DNA from: Pseudomonas sp. Au-Pse12 | GTDB lineage: Bacteria; Pseudomonadota; Gammaproteobacteria; Pseudomonadales; Pseudomonadaceae | Length of the DNA stretch: 64,000 bases | Direction of reading: 5' to 3' | Assembly: GCF_021341665.1 (NCBI RefSeq) | Contig: NZ_JAJTTH010000010.1 | Coordinates: 62,001-126,000 of the forward strand | In this document: piece by piece, positions 35,626 through 43,996 of the stretch | Numbering within the stretch: the stretch's first letter is position 1 | How the letters are laid out: each line of letters begins with the position of its first letter | Program-made: the position numbers and the translations under genes | Notes under the pieces: generated by a model | The model's input: only the letters and a program-made list of their open reading frames with translations | The model's database searches: none | What the model was told of the DNA's origin: nothing

Positions 35626-36252
35626 TCACAGCAGGTCCATCTGCCTGGCGATGGTGGCCAGCTCGATGGTGGTGCGCACCCCAAGCTTCTTCAGCACATT
35701 GATCTTGTGCCCGCTGATGGTCTTGTTGCTCAGGTTGAGCTTGTTGGCGATCTCAAGGTTGCTGTAGCCGTTGGCCAGCAGCTGCAGGATCACCAGCTCC
35801 TTGTTGGTCAGGCTGCTCAGCACCTCGTTGGAGGCATGGCCGGTTCCCCGGTACATCTCCAGGACTTCCTTGGGGAAATACAGATAGCCGTCGGCCAGGG
35901 CGTTCAGGCCCTTGACCAGCTCCTGCAGGCCGGCGCTCTTGTTGATGAAGCCCATGGCCCCGGCCTGCATGCAGCGCACGCCGTAGGTGCTGGCGCGATT
36001 GGCGGTGAACACCAGGGTCTTGACCTCAAGGTGGTCCATGGCGATTCGCTGCAGGACCGAGAGCCCGTCCAGGTTGTCCAGGGTGATGTCCAGCAGCATG
36101 TAGTTGGGGCGTAGCTTGTGGATCTTTTCCAAGGCGTCGAAACCATCGGCAGACTCACCCACGGGCTCGTAGCCATGCTCTTCGAGCAACTCGCTGACGG
36201 CGGCGCAGATAATCGGGTGGTCGTCGACGATCAGGACGCGTTTGTTTTTCAT
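35626..36252 (-). CDS. RocA/EvgA-like LuxR-type response regulator 2
   Basis: A 208-residue response regulator strikingly similar to regulator 1 at 25778. Receiver: D10/D11 (IVDDHP), D55 (MLLDITLDN), Lys105 (FINKS). Helix-turn-helix: LTNKELVILQLLANGYSNLEI, LSNKTISGHKINVLKKLGV. The recognition-helix region is nearly identical to that of regulator 1, so both may read the same site. The ATG at 36252 is chosen at the domain start. The gene is G+C-rich and has no kinase of its own, so it probably shares the kinase at 22171. Two copies of the island palindrome lie upstream (36476-36515). Confidence 0.9.
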   Translation of the reverse strand: MKNKRVLIVDDHPIICAAVSELLEEHGYEPVGESADGFDALEKIHKLRPNYMLLDITLDNLDGLSVLQRIAMDHLEVKTLVFTANRASTYGVRCMQAGAMGFINKSAGLQELVKGLNALADGYLYFPKEVLEMYRGTGHASNEVLSSLTNKELVILQLLANGYSNLEIANKLNLSNKTISGHKINVLKKLGVRTTIELATIARQMDLL

Positions 36253-36410
36253 TGATCCCTCGGAAGGTACGCAAGGGAAAGTGGTTTGCGGGCGTTGTGG
36301 AAAATGGGTCACTCGACGGTCACTGTCTTTGTTAGGGAGGTCATGGCCTTATGACTCGCTGCGTGGGGTTGAGGATGGGTTTCCAGGCCGCGAAGACGGC
36401 GGGTAACCCC

Positions 36411-36430
36411 TGCAAAGCCAGGGCTTTGCA
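36411..36430. promoter_or_regulatory. Perfect 20-bp palindrome
   Basis: TGCAAAGCC-AG-GGCTTTGCA, 9-base arms around two bases, in the upstream region of regulator 2 and different from the island motif. It could be an operator or an RNA hairpin; no run of T follows, so a terminator is unlikely. Confidence 0.5.
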
Positions 36431-36475
36431 AGCGGCGTCAGCATGGTAGTTCAGAAAAAGGGCCAATTGATTCGT

Positions 36476-36515
36476 GCAAGAAGCGCCTTGCAAACTTCCA
36501 AGAAGCTTCTTGCTA
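36476..36515. promoter_or_regulatory. Island palindrome, copies 7 and 8 (upstream of regulator 2)
   Basis: TGCAAGAA-GC-GCCTTGCA (36476-36493) and TCCAAGAA-GC-TTCTTGCT (36498-36515), spaced 22 bases apart, about two helical turns, 224-263 bases before the regulator 2 start. The second copy matches the perfect site in 6 of 8 and 7 of 8 arm positions. Confidence 0.52.
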
Positions 36516-36624
36516 CAGGTTTCGCGCTGTCCTTGAGGGCTGGGTTCAAGTGGGAAGTTTGCGCCGTCCGACCTGGTGCTCAAGCCAGGCCGGATACCTG
36601 TTCGGGCGTGCGCCCGGCAGGCTG

Positions 36625-37098
36625 TTATGGCGCCTTCAGCAGCACATAGGCTTCGCCGCCACGGCGATCGTGCATGAGGATGAAGGTCTGCCCGTCGAGG
36701 GTGATCTTGGTCGGCACGCTCTGTGCCAGCGGGGTGCTGGAGAACTTGCCGGCCATGCTCAGAAACTGCTGGGTCAGCGAGCTGTCGTTCTGGCTCGGGG
36801 TGGTGATCGCGCACTCCTTGTTGGCCTGCACCTGGACCCCCAGGGTCTGGTCCTGGTTCATGCCCATCTTGGCAAAGCCGGCATCGCTCAGTTCGCTGAT
36901 GCCGTGGTTGCGTGCGGCGGTTTCGGCGCCGGCGAAGGTCGGCGCGGACTTCAGGCAGATATCACGAAAGGCCAGGATCCCGGCGGAGGTGATGGTGGGT
37001 TCCTGCTTGATGTCCCGGGTCACGCTGGAACAGGCGCTGAGCAGCGCCAGAGCGGCGAGAAGTGTGGCTAGGGGTGCGGTGCGGGGCAGAATGTTCAT
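36625..37098 (-). CDS. Lipoprotein of unknown function
   Basis: A 157-residue predicted lipoprotein: signal peptide MNILPRTAPLATLLAALALL with lipobox LSAC. The mature part (SSVTRDIKQEPTITSAGIL, then CLKSAPTFAGAETAARNHGISELSDAGFAKMGMN) has a Cys near residue 48 and another near 95 that may pair. The ATG at 37098 is chosen from the signal peptide. No family recognised. It diverges from the LysR gene by about 200 bp and ends upstream of the regulator 2 promoter region. Confidence 0.75.
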   Translation of the reverse strand: MNILPRTAPLATLLAALALLSACSSVTRDIKQEPTITSAGILAFRDICLKSAPTFAGAETAARNHGISELSDAGFAKMGMNQDQTLGVQVQANKECAITTPSQNDSSLTQQFLSMAGKFSSTPLAQSVPTKITLDGQTFILMHDRRGGEAYVLLKAP

Positions 37099-37299
37099 GG
37101 AAATTCCTTGCAAACGGGCCGGCCAGGGCGCGGGGAATGGTGCTTGCCGAATGAGAGCGTCGGCGCTCTAGCAGGTTAGGCAGGGGCACCGTGCAGATCA
37201 ATCTTTTGTGTGACATCCGCGCGGCCAGGACCGATTGGCCAAGGGCTGGCGCAGTAATTGCGTGCCTGCTGGATCCGTTCAGCGAGGGGGCCTGTGGCC

Positions 37300-38205
37300 A
37301 TGCAATTACGAGCGTTGCGTTACTTCCACGAGGTGGCCCGGTGCGCCTCCCTGCGTCAGGCGGCCGAGCGCCTGTACGTGACCCCCACCGCGGTCAGCCG
37401 GCAGATCGAGCAGTTGGAGCACTTCTTCGGCACCGCGCTGATCGAGCGCGGCCCACGGGGCATTCGCCTGACGGTCGAAGGCGAGTGCCTGGCCGAGCAG
37501 GTCACCTCGACCTTGCGCGGCTTCGACCAGGTGCGGGATGTGATCGCCAGCCGGCAGAGCCAGGTAGCGGGTAACGTCAGCATCCATGTGTCGGAAAGTA
37601 TCGTTTCCAGCGTGCTGGCGCCGGTGCTTGCAGCGTTCAACCGGGCCCATCCGAAGGTCACCTTCAATATCGTCATCGCCAGTGCCGGCGCCACCCTGGA
37701 TGCCCTGTGCAGTGGCGAGGCCGACCTGGGGCTGGCCTTCTACCTGCAAGAGCGCGCCGAGGTGGAAGTGACCGCCCATTGCCAGTTGTGGCACCGGGTA
37801 CTGGTGAGTGCCGAGCACCCGTTTGCCCAGTGCCCGAGCATTCGCCTGGAGGACCTGCAGGGCCAGCCCCTGGCCATTCCCGATTCGGCCTACGGCGTGC
37901 GCCAGGCCCTGGAAGGGGCTGCGAAGAAGCGTGGGGTAACTATCCTGCCGGTGTTCACCACCAGCTCCCTGGAGGTGCAGAAAAGCCTGGCCCGCCAGCG
38001 CGCGGCGGTGCTGATCCTGCCCCAGGTGGATGCCGAGGCCCGGGACCTGGGGGATGGCCTGGTGGCGGTGCCGATCGACGACGAACACCTGGAGCGGATC
38101 CGCGTCGACCTGTGCGTGGTGCGCAACCGGCCCCTGTCGGTGGCCACCCTGAAATGCCAGGACATGCTCGCCCGGGCGATGCAGCACTACGCCCTGGTTG
38201 ATTGA
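37300..38205 (+). CDS. LysR-family transcriptional regulator
   Basis: A 301-residue LysR-type regulator. The N-terminal helix-turn-helix (MQLRALRYFHEVARCASLRQ, AERLYVTPTAVSRQIEQLE) is followed by a periplasmic-binding-like effector domain (about 90-300; GNVSIHVSESIVSSVLAPVL). The ATG at 37300 is placed at the usual family N-terminus. It is convergent with the OprD gene and next to the amidase/transporter/porin module, so it may control that module, although the target cannot be read from the sequence. The subgroup resembles LysR regulators of catabolic transport genes. Confidence 0.9.
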   Translation: MQLRALRYFHEVARCASLRQAAERLYVTPTAVSRQIEQLEHFFGTALIERGPRGIRLTVEGECLAEQVTSTLRGFDQVRDVIASRQSQVAGNVSIHVSESIVSSVLAPVLAAFNRAHPKVTFNIVIASAGATLDALCSGEADLGLAFYLQERAEVEVTAHCQLWHRVLVSAEHPFAQCPSIRLEDLQGQPLAIPDSAYGVRQALEGAAKKRGVTILPVFTTSSLEVQKSLARQRAAVLILPQVDAEARDLGDGLVAVPIDDEHLERIRVDLCVVRNRPLSVATLKCQDMLARAMQHYALVD

Positions 38206-38268
38206 CGGCCTGGAGGAGGGGCCGTGTTGCCTGGGGACCGCCCGCCGGCTGCCCACGGCCTTGAGAGC

Positions 38269-38324
38269 GCCGCGTCTGCTGCGCAGCCGTACGCAGCCTG
38301 CGGCAGCGGCTACAGGGGCTCGCG
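38269..38324. repeat. REP-like palindrome
   Basis: Sequence with core gcagccgtacgcagcctgc and tail ggcagcggctacagg, a different Pseudomonas REP class from those at 11081 and 42826. It lies between the convergent LysR and porin genes. Confidence 0.65.
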
Positions 38325-38336
38325 TTGCACCGTGTT

Positions 38337-39695
38337 TCAGAACAGGTTGAACGGAAAGTTGCCCACCAGGCGGAACTCGTCATAGCTGCCGTCGATCTGC
38401 CCGCCGCTGGCGCGGTGGTTGTAGACGATGGTGCGCAGCACTGCATCCTTGAGCCGCCCGGATTGCACCACATACGCCAGCATCAGGCCGTTTTCGTTGT
38501 GCTTGGCGCCGTCCAGGCCACGCACGTTGTAGCCGCGGTTGCGGCCGTTGCGATCACCGTCGTAGTGCGTGCCATCGATGTCCCAGCCCTTGGCGTGCCA
38601 CAGGCTGGCGCTCAGCCCGGGCACGCCGTAGGTGGCAAAATCCAGGTCGTAGCGCAGCTGCCAGGACTTTTCGTTGGGGCCGTTGTAGTCCGAGTACAGG
38701 GAGTTGGCCATGTAGTTGCCGGTGGACTCCCAGACATAGTCGAAGTACTCGTTGCCGAACACCTGTTGCCAGGCCAGGGTCAGGCTGTGGGCCTGATGGC
38801 TGCCGGTGACGGCCAGGCTCAGGGCGTCGTTGTCGATGTAGCCCAGGCGTTGCTGGCCCTGGTCTTGGGTGTGGTAGTAGTTGAATGCGGTCTTCAGCGC
38901 CAGCTGGCTTTTGTCCCCGGCGCGGTGGGTCAGGCCCAGGTAGTACTGGTCCCACATGTTCTCGAAGCGCGAGGCGTAGAGGCTGCCTTCCAGGCCCAGG
39001 CCGGGTTTCACGGTGGCCCCCAGGTAGCTGATGCGTTCACCGCTGTAGGCGCGGTTGCCGAAGGTGGTGGTCAGGCGCTCGCTGCCGGTGCCGGTGCGCG
39101 GGATGGCCCGGTCGAAGCTGCCGGCCTGCAGCGCCAGCCAGTCGGTCTCGTTGCTGTACAGGCCCACGCCTTGAAAGCTTGAGGGCAGGGCGCGGTTGTC
39201 CTTGAAGCGCAGCACCGGGTTGTCGGTCATCAGGCGCCCGGCCTTGAGCTCGGTGTTGGACAGGCGCAAGCGCACATCGCCGATGCCCAGGCGGCTCCAG
39301 GTGGGCAGGGCGTCGCCGTCGCTGTCCACCAGCACCCGGTCGCCGCCGTTGGCCACCCGGCCATGACCGCGCTCCAGGTTCACCGCGCTGAACAGCGCGG
39401 CATCCACGCCCAGGCCGATCAGCCCCTGGGTGTAGCCCGAGCTGTACTTGAGCATGCCGGCCTGCACCCAGGTTTCCCTGACCCGGGTACGTTCGATGCC
39501 GTCGGGCTTCTTGATGCTCAGGTAGGTGTCGCGCTGGGTGTGCTGGTTGGAATAGTAGTGACGCAGGTTGAGGTCCAGGTGGCTGCCCTCGATGAACCCC
39601 GGCGCCTGCTCCTGCTGGCTCGGGCGCGGGTTGTCCTGGGCGATGACGGCGCTACTGGCCGCCAGTGCCAGGGTGAACAGTACAGGCTGTTGCAT
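38337..39695 (-). CDS. OprD-family outer-membrane porin
   Basis: A 452-residue OprD-type substrate-specific porin. The signal peptide MQQPVLFTLALAASSAVIA is followed by GFIEGSHLDLNLRHYYSNQH, the family N-terminus, then alternating amphipathic strands and a C-terminal aromatic (FPFNLF). The ATG at 39695 is chosen from the signal peptide. It is the last gene of a minus-strand module with an amidase and an MHS transporter, suggesting uptake of an amide or carboxylate used as carbon or nitrogen source. Substrate unknown. Confidence 0.92.
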   Translation of the reverse strand: MQQPVLFTLALAASSAVIAQDNPRPSQQEQAPGFIEGSHLDLNLRHYYSNQHTQRDTYLSIKKPDGIERTRVRETWVQAGMLKYSSGYTQGLIGLGVDAALFSAVNLERGHGRVANGGDRVLVDSDGDALPTWSRLGIGDVRLRLSNTELKAGRLMTDNPVLRFKDNRALPSSFQGVGLYSNETDWLALQAGSFDRAIPRTGTGSERLTTTFGNRAYSGERISYLGATVKPGLGLEGSLYASRFENMWDQYYLGLTHRAGDKSQLALKTAFNYYHTQDQGQQRLGYIDNDALSLAVTGSHQAHSLTLAWQQVFGNEYFDYVWESTGNYMANSLYSDYNGPNEKSWQLRYDLDFATYGVPGLSASLWHAKGWDIDGTHYDGDRNGRNRGYNVRGLDGAKHNENGLMLAYVVQSGRLKDAVLRTIVYNHRASGGQIDGSYDEFRLVGNFPFNLF

Positions 39696-39811
39696 GGTGC
39701 TTCCCCACAAATCAAAGGCGTCGGTCCACCGCCCGACCGCGGTCATGCGCGGCCGGCAGGGTAGAGAAAAACGCGGTGCCGTAAAAGGGTGTCGGGCCGT
39801 GAGGCGAATGC

Positions 39812-41161
39812 TCAGCGGGCGCGGGCTTCTGCGAGCCGTTGGCCGGGGTGGCTGCACCCGGGTGATTGCGGGCGGGTTTCCTTGGCGAACCAGGCCGCGG
39901 TCAGGCACACCAGGTTGGCCACCAGCAGGTAGCCCACCGGCGACATCGGGTTGCCGGTGGTGCCGATCAGCCAGGTGATGATGATCTGCGCGGTACCGCC
40001 AAAAGCCGCCACGCCAAAGGCGTAGACGATGGAGAAACCGGTGGAGCGCACGGCCTTGGGAAAGCTCTCCACCAGCAGCACGATCAGCGCTGCGCCGCTC
40101 ATGCCATGCAGGCCGGAGAGCACCGCCAGGGTCAGCAGGAAGGTCGCCGGGCTGGGGTGTTCGGTCATCAGTTGCAAGGCCGGGAACAGCACCAGCAACA
40201 GCACCACCCGCGGCGCCATGAGGATGGTGCGGCGGCCGAAACGGTCGCAGAGCATGCCGCCGGCAATCGCACACACCGCCATCGCCGCGCCGGCCACCAG
40301 GGTCGAGAGCATGGAGATGCTGGTGGGCAGCTTGAGCTCGGTGAGGGCGAAGGTGGTCATGTAGTTGATGAAGTACTGGGTGATGGTGCTGCCGGAGAGA
40401 ATCAGCAACCCCAGCACCAGGGCCCGGCGATGTTCGCCGAACACCTGGCGCACCAGGCTGCCGGTGCTGGCCTGCTCACCCTGGCCGTGGAAGGTTTCCG
40501 CCAGGTTGCGGCGGATGTAGATACCGATGGGCAGCACCAGGAGGCCGAACACGAACGGCACGCGCCAGCCCCAGGTATTGAGATCCTCGGGCGACAGCAC
40601 CTGGGTCAGGGTGTAGCCCACGGTGCCGGCGGCCATGGCGGCCACGCCCTGGGCCACCACCTGCCAGCAGGCGTAGGTGCCGCGCTTGTGCGCTGGCGCG
40701 GCTTCGAGGATGTAGGTGGTGGCGGGGCCGGCCTCGCCGCCCCAGGCCAGGCCCTGGATCAGCCGGGTGAGCACCAGCAGGATCGGCGCGGCGATGCCAA
40801 TGCTCTCGTAGCTGGGCAGGATGGCGATGCTGCCGGTGCCCACGGCCATCATCACCAGGGTCAGGAGCATCGCCGGCTTGCGCCCGACGCGGTCGGCGTA
40901 GGCACCGATCAGCACCGCCCCCAGGGGCCGCACGATAAAGCCGACGCCGAAGGCGGTGACCGACAGCATCAGGCTGACGAAGGCGCTGTCGGAGGGAAAG
41001 AAAGTGTGGCCGATCATCACCGCGAAGGTGGCGTAGACCCCGAAATCGAAGAACTCCACGGCATTGCCGAGGATCACCGCGAACACGCTGCGCTTGCCCC
41101 CCGCCGCGTTGGGCGTTTCAGGCTCGGGTGTGGTGGATGGATTGGACGCTTGGCTGTGCAT
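39812..41161 (-). CDS. MHS-family MFS transporter
   Basis: A 449-residue major facilitator protein of the metabolite:H+ symporter group with 12 predicted spans. Signature features: GNAVEFFDFGVYATFAVMIG in helix 1, GADRVGRK-type loop (GAYADRVGRKPAM) after helix 2, and RLIQGLAWGGEAG in helix 4. It would import an organic acid or related compound across the inner membrane. It sits between the amidase (upstream) and the OprD porin (downstream), about 90-115 bases from each, and probably belongs to the same transcription unit. Confidence 0.9.
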   Translation of the reverse strand: MHSQASNPSTTPEPETPNAAGGKRSVFAVILGNAVEFFDFGVYATFAVMIGHTFFPSDSAFVSLMLSVTAFGVGFIVRPLGAVLIGAYADRVGRKPAMLLTLVMMAVGTGSIAILPSYESIGIAAPILLVLTRLIQGLAWGGEAGPATTYILEAAPAHKRGTYACWQVVAQGVAAMAAGTVGYTLTQVLSPEDLNTWGWRVPFVFGLLVLPIGIYIRRNLAETFHGQGEQASTGSLVRQVFGEHRRALVLGLLILSGSTITQYFINYMTTFALTELKLPTSISMLSTLVAGAAMAVCAIAGGMLCDRFGRRTILMAPRVVLLLVLFPALQLMTEHPSPATFLLTLAVLSGLHGMSGAALIVLLVESFPKAVRSTGFSIVYAFGVAAFGGTAQIIITWLIGTTGNPMSPVGYLLVANLVCLTAAWFAKETRPQSPGCSHPGQRLAEARAR

Positions 41162-41248
41162 ACTGGCCCCTCGAATTTTTATTCATAGGTTGCCCAGGCC
41201 CCGGGCGGCGAGGCCCGGGGCTGGGGTGAAGGTGGCAGTTTCGGTGTG

Positions 41249-42643
41249 TCAGTGAGACGGCGGATTCGGCCAGCTGTGGATTGCTCCGCGCCAGCTCTCA
41301 TAGGTCTTGGCCACTTGCAGCAGCCATTGATCGGCAAAGCGTGGGGCGATCATCTGCAGGCCGATGGGCATGCCATCGGCGGCAAAACCGCAGTTGATCG
41401 ACAGCGCCGGTTGTTCGCCCATGTTCCAGGGCAGGGTGAAGACGATGTGCTCGAACGGCTGTTGCGGGTCGTTGCTCGGCGACGGCCACTGCGCGGGAAA
41501 GCTGTTGATCTGGTTGGTCGGCGACAGCACCAGGTCGAACTCGCTGAACACCTGGGCGGCGCGCCGGCGCATCTCGAAGGTCTGGTTGAAGCCCTGCACC
41601 GCCTCGACCCCGGACAGCTCGGCGCCCGGCGCCGCCCAGTCGCGGATATACGGCAGCACCTTGGCAAACTGCTCGGCGCCCAGGGCCGAGAGTTCCGCCC
41701 ATTGCCGGGCGCGCCAGAAGCGGTCCAGGCCGTCCAGTTGCGCGCGGTCCATGATCGGCGCCAGGGGGCGCACCTGGGCGCCGTGGCTTTCGAACCATTT
41801 CGCGGCGCGCTCCACCGCCTCACAGACAAAACCTTCCGGTTGCAGCCCGGCGCCGGGCTCCAGCATCAGGCCGATCTTCAAGCCGTTGACCGACACCGGT
41901 TCATCGCTCCAGTCGCCGGTCAAGGGCGGCAGGCTGGTGGCGTCGCGGGCGTCGGGCTTGGCCAGGTAGCGCATCAGCAGCACCGTATCCTCGACACTGC
42001 GGGTCATGGGCCCGGCGCAACGCCCGGTGTAGTACGGGTCGATGGGAATTCGCCCCAGGGTCGGCTTGAACCCCACCAACCCGCACCAGGCGGCCGGCAG
42101 GCGCACCGAGCCGCCGATGTCGGTGCCGATGTGCAGCGGTCCATACCCGGCGGCCGCTGCGGCCGCTGCCCCGGAACTGGAGCCACCGGTATTGCAGGCA
42201 GTGTTCCAGGGATTGCGGGTAATGCCGTGGAAGCTCGACAGCCCCGAGGACAACATGCCGAAATCCGGCACCGTGGTCTTGGCCAGGATGATCGCCCCGG
42301 CCTCACGCATCCGCGCGGCCGGTGGCGCATCCTGCAGGGCCGGCTTCAGGGTGGTGGCCGCGCTGCCCAGGGGAATCGGCGTGCCCTGGGTGGCGATCAG
42401 TTCCTTGACCGTCACCGGAATCCCGTCCAGCGGGCCGTTGGGCGTGCCCTTGTTCCAGCGCTCGGTGGAAGCCCGGGCCAGCAGGCGTACCTGCTCCGGA
42501 TCGAAGGCGTAGAGCGCACGGATATGCGGCTCCCAGCGCCCGATGTGGGCCAGCAGATGTTCGTAGTAGTCCAGGGGCGAGAGCTGGCGGCTGGCGAACT
42601 GCGCCAGCAGCTGAGTGGTGGATAGATCGTGCAAATCAGTCAT
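41249..42643 (-). CDS. Amidase-signature family hydrolase
   Basis: A 464-residue amidase. The Ser-cisSer-Lys triad is present: Lys80 (GIPVTVKEL), the Ser155-157 stretch (NTGGSSSGAA) and nucleophile Ser179 (GTDIGGSVRLPAAWCG). It hydrolyses an amide to a carboxylate and ammonia. The ATG at 42643 has caagg 9 bases upstream; longer in-frame starts lack support. It is the first gene of the amidase-transporter-porin module. The real substrate is unknown; the AtzF/GatA-like family is broad. Confidence 0.9.
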   Translation of the reverse strand: MTDLHDLSTTQLLAQFASRQLSPLDYYEHLLAHIGRWEPHIRALYAFDPEQVRLLARASTERWNKGTPNGPLDGIPVTVKELIATQGTPIPLGSAATTLKPALQDAPPAARMREAGAIILAKTTVPDFGMLSSGLSSFHGITRNPWNTACNTGGSSSGAAAAAAAGYGPLHIGTDIGGSVRLPAAWCGLVGFKPTLGRIPIDPYYTGRCAGPMTRSVEDTVLLMRYLAKPDARDATSLPPLTGDWSDEPVSVNGLKIGLMLEPGAGLQPEGFVCEAVERAAKWFESHGAQVRPLAPIMDRAQLDGLDRFWRARQWAELSALGAEQFAKVLPYIRDWAAPGAELSGVEAVQGFNQTFEMRRRAAQVFSEFDLVLSPTNQINSFPAQWPSPSNDPQQPFEHIVFTLPWNMGEQPALSINCGFAADGMPIGLQMIAPRFADQWLLQVAKTYESWRGAIHSWPNPPSH

Positions 42644-42825
42644 CGAACGCATCCTTGTGTCGGGCGTCAGTCGGGTTGCTGATGACCCGACTGTAGCGCC
42701 TCCCACCCGGCCCAACCATCACAAAGAACGCAGCCTGGTGTTGCGTTTTTGTGAGCACTGCAGCGGTGTCTCCCCCTGCATCATTCATTGCGGCCCCGCG
42801 CATCCCACGTAATGCCGGAACCTTG

Positions 42826-42910
42826 TGTCGGAGCGGGCTTGCCCGCGAAGGCGGCCTCAGGGTTTGCACAAGGCTCGCGGGCCTCTTCGCCGGCAAGCCG
42901 GCTCCTACCG
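42826..42910. repeat. REPIN (ggagcgggcttgcccgcgaa family)
   Basis: Inverted pair: cggagcgggcttgcccgcga on the left and its diverged complement (ttcgccggcaagccggctcc) on the right, separated by a short loop. One of three copies of this family in the window (also 43411 and 55791). Confidence 0.85.
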
Positions 42911-43020
42911 GTTCAGTGGGGCTGTGCTTGCAGTGAAGGAAAAATTTGCCCTGGTAACATTGGAATTGAGTTAATGCGAAAACTTCGAGTCAAAACCCAA
43001 CTATTGCCGCCGCCGTCCAA

Positions 43021-43308
43021 ATGAAAAATCTATTTTTTGTATTGTCTATTCTGCTAGTCGCTTATCTATACATCGGTTTCTACGAAAAGATGGAGGATGC
43101 CTATCCGGAAAAGGTGTTTTTCATCAAGAGGTATCCCTCTTTTCAGATGGCGTTTGAAAACATCTTTGCCTATGAATCAGACGATAAGACGCTCTCTGAG
43201 TTAAGCGACTTGGAGAAGCGAAAAGTCATTGCCTACTGTAAATATCGGTTGGGTTTAACGACAGCATTAACCACTCAAGATGAGTTGGATAACTGTAAGG
43301 CCAGATAA
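43021..43308 (+). CDS. Small membrane-anchored hypothetical protein, low G+C
   Basis: A 95-residue protein with one N-terminal hydrophobic helix (LFFVLSILLVAYLYIGFY) and a charged, probably periplasmic, remainder (EKMEDAYPEKVFFIKRYPSF, LSDLEKRKVIAYCKYRLGL) with two Cys. Codon use is markedly A+T-rich compared with both flanks, and the gene lies between two REPINs (42826 and 43411), suggesting recent acquisition. No family recognised. The ribosome site is poor (ccgccgtccaa), so the start at 43021 is only the best available. Confidence 0.6.
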   Translation: MKNLFFVLSILLVAYLYIGFYEKMEDAYPEKVFFIKRYPSFQMAFENIFAYESDDKTLSELSDLEKRKVIAYCKYRLGLTTALTTQDELDNCKAR

Positions 43309-43410
43309 GGTATGCCCTGATACCGGCTAGTGTTTTGCAAACCTGTCATCCGACTCAGGTCTTCGCCTGCAAACGGAGCCTCGACAGTTCCAGTGCACGC
43401 AAGGCTTTTC

Positions 43411-43493
43411 GTAGGAGCTGGCTTGCCCGCGAAGGGGGCCGAAAGGTCTACACGTGGCTAACGCTCCCCTACGCCGGCAGGCCGGCTCCTACA
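43411..43493. repeat. REPIN
   Basis: Inverted pair gtaggagctggcttgcccgc ... ggcaggccggctcctac of the same family as 42826-42910, with a loop of about 35 bases. It ends immediately before the stop of the small minus-strand gene at 43497. Confidence 0.85.
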
Positions 43494-43496
43494 GGT

Positions 43497-43766
43497 TCAG
43501 CGCGGCTGCGCTAGCAGCTGGCGACCCAGCACATCCAGCACATCGCAGCCATCGCGCAGCGGGATGGCGCAGATCAGCGCCAGCTCTTGCAGCACCACGG
43601 CATCGCCGGGGATGTCGGGGCGGGCGGCGAAGTTTTCCAGCAGTTGAGTGACGGCGCGGATGCGATAGGCGGCCGCTTCGTACAGCACATCGGCAGGGGC
43701 CTGGGTATCGATCAGCAGGGAAGGAATGGTGCAGTCGTGGCCGGTGATCGGCATGTATCTGTTCAT
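43497..43766 (-). CDS. Small acidic helical protein (possibly DUF3077-like)
   Basis: An 89-residue protein: MNRYMPITGHDCTIPSLLID, then a helical body (ADVLYEAAAYRIRAVTQLLE, AVVLQELALICAIPLRDGCD). Pattern and length weakly recall the small DUF3077-type proteins common in Pseudomonas. The ATG at 43766 is chosen because the upstream in-frame sequence (to 43982) falls in a highly structured leader region and does not look like protein. Function unknown. A candidate promoter lies about 230 bases upstream. Confidence 0.55.
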   Translation of the reverse strand: MNRYMPITGHDCTIPSLLIDTQAPADVLYEAAAYRIRAVTQLLENFAARPDIPGDAVVLQELALICAIPLRDGCDVLDVLGRQLLAQPR

Positions 43767-43769
43767 AAG

Positions 43770-43990
43770 TAACGCCTCGGTCGGTTGAGAGCGCCACTGG
43801 ATCGTCGCCAAACGAAAGGTGGCAGCTGTACGCAGGTTGGCGAACCGGGACCGGGGAGCCGGCAGACCCGAAGGTCTCCCGCGTACAGCCGCCATATAGG
43901 CAGCGTTACGGATGCGAAAAGCCCTGCAAACAAGCACAGGGCTCTCGCACACGGTCATCGGGTCGCCAAACCCGATCGTCATCAGGACGA
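43770..43990 (-). promoter_or_regulatory. Structured 5' leader, candidate attenuator RNA
   Basis: On the minus strand this leader can form a hairpin ATCGGG/CCCGAT, then a longer hairpin AGCCCTG/CAGGGCT followed by TTTT that resembles an intrinsic terminator, then a long stem (GGCGGCTGTACGC against GCGTACAGCTGCC) enclosing GGGAGACC-TTCG-GGTCT. Such ordered helices before a small gene suggest regulation at RNA level. The helices are seen; function is inferred. Confidence 0.42.
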
Positions 43991-43996
43991 CCCGGG

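Larger units (their letters stand above)
36253..36624. other. Upstream region of regulator 2
   Basis: About 370 bp with no convincing gene. It holds a perfect 20-bp palindrome (36411-36430), two island palindromes (36476-36493 and 36498-36515), and a possible minus-strand -10 sequence TACCAT (36441-36446). In the transcribed strand the 20-bp palindrome would form a hairpin in the leader. Confidence 0.55.

Noticed and set aside
42826..43493. CRISPR-like or transposon array at the repeats
   Set aside because: The repeats are REPIN inverted pairs of different spacing without regular spacers; no cas or transposase gene is present.
43767..43982. In-frame 72-residue extension of the small minus-strand gene at 43497
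   Set aside because: The extension lies within strongly paired RNA structure and has no domain character; the ATG at 43766 is better.
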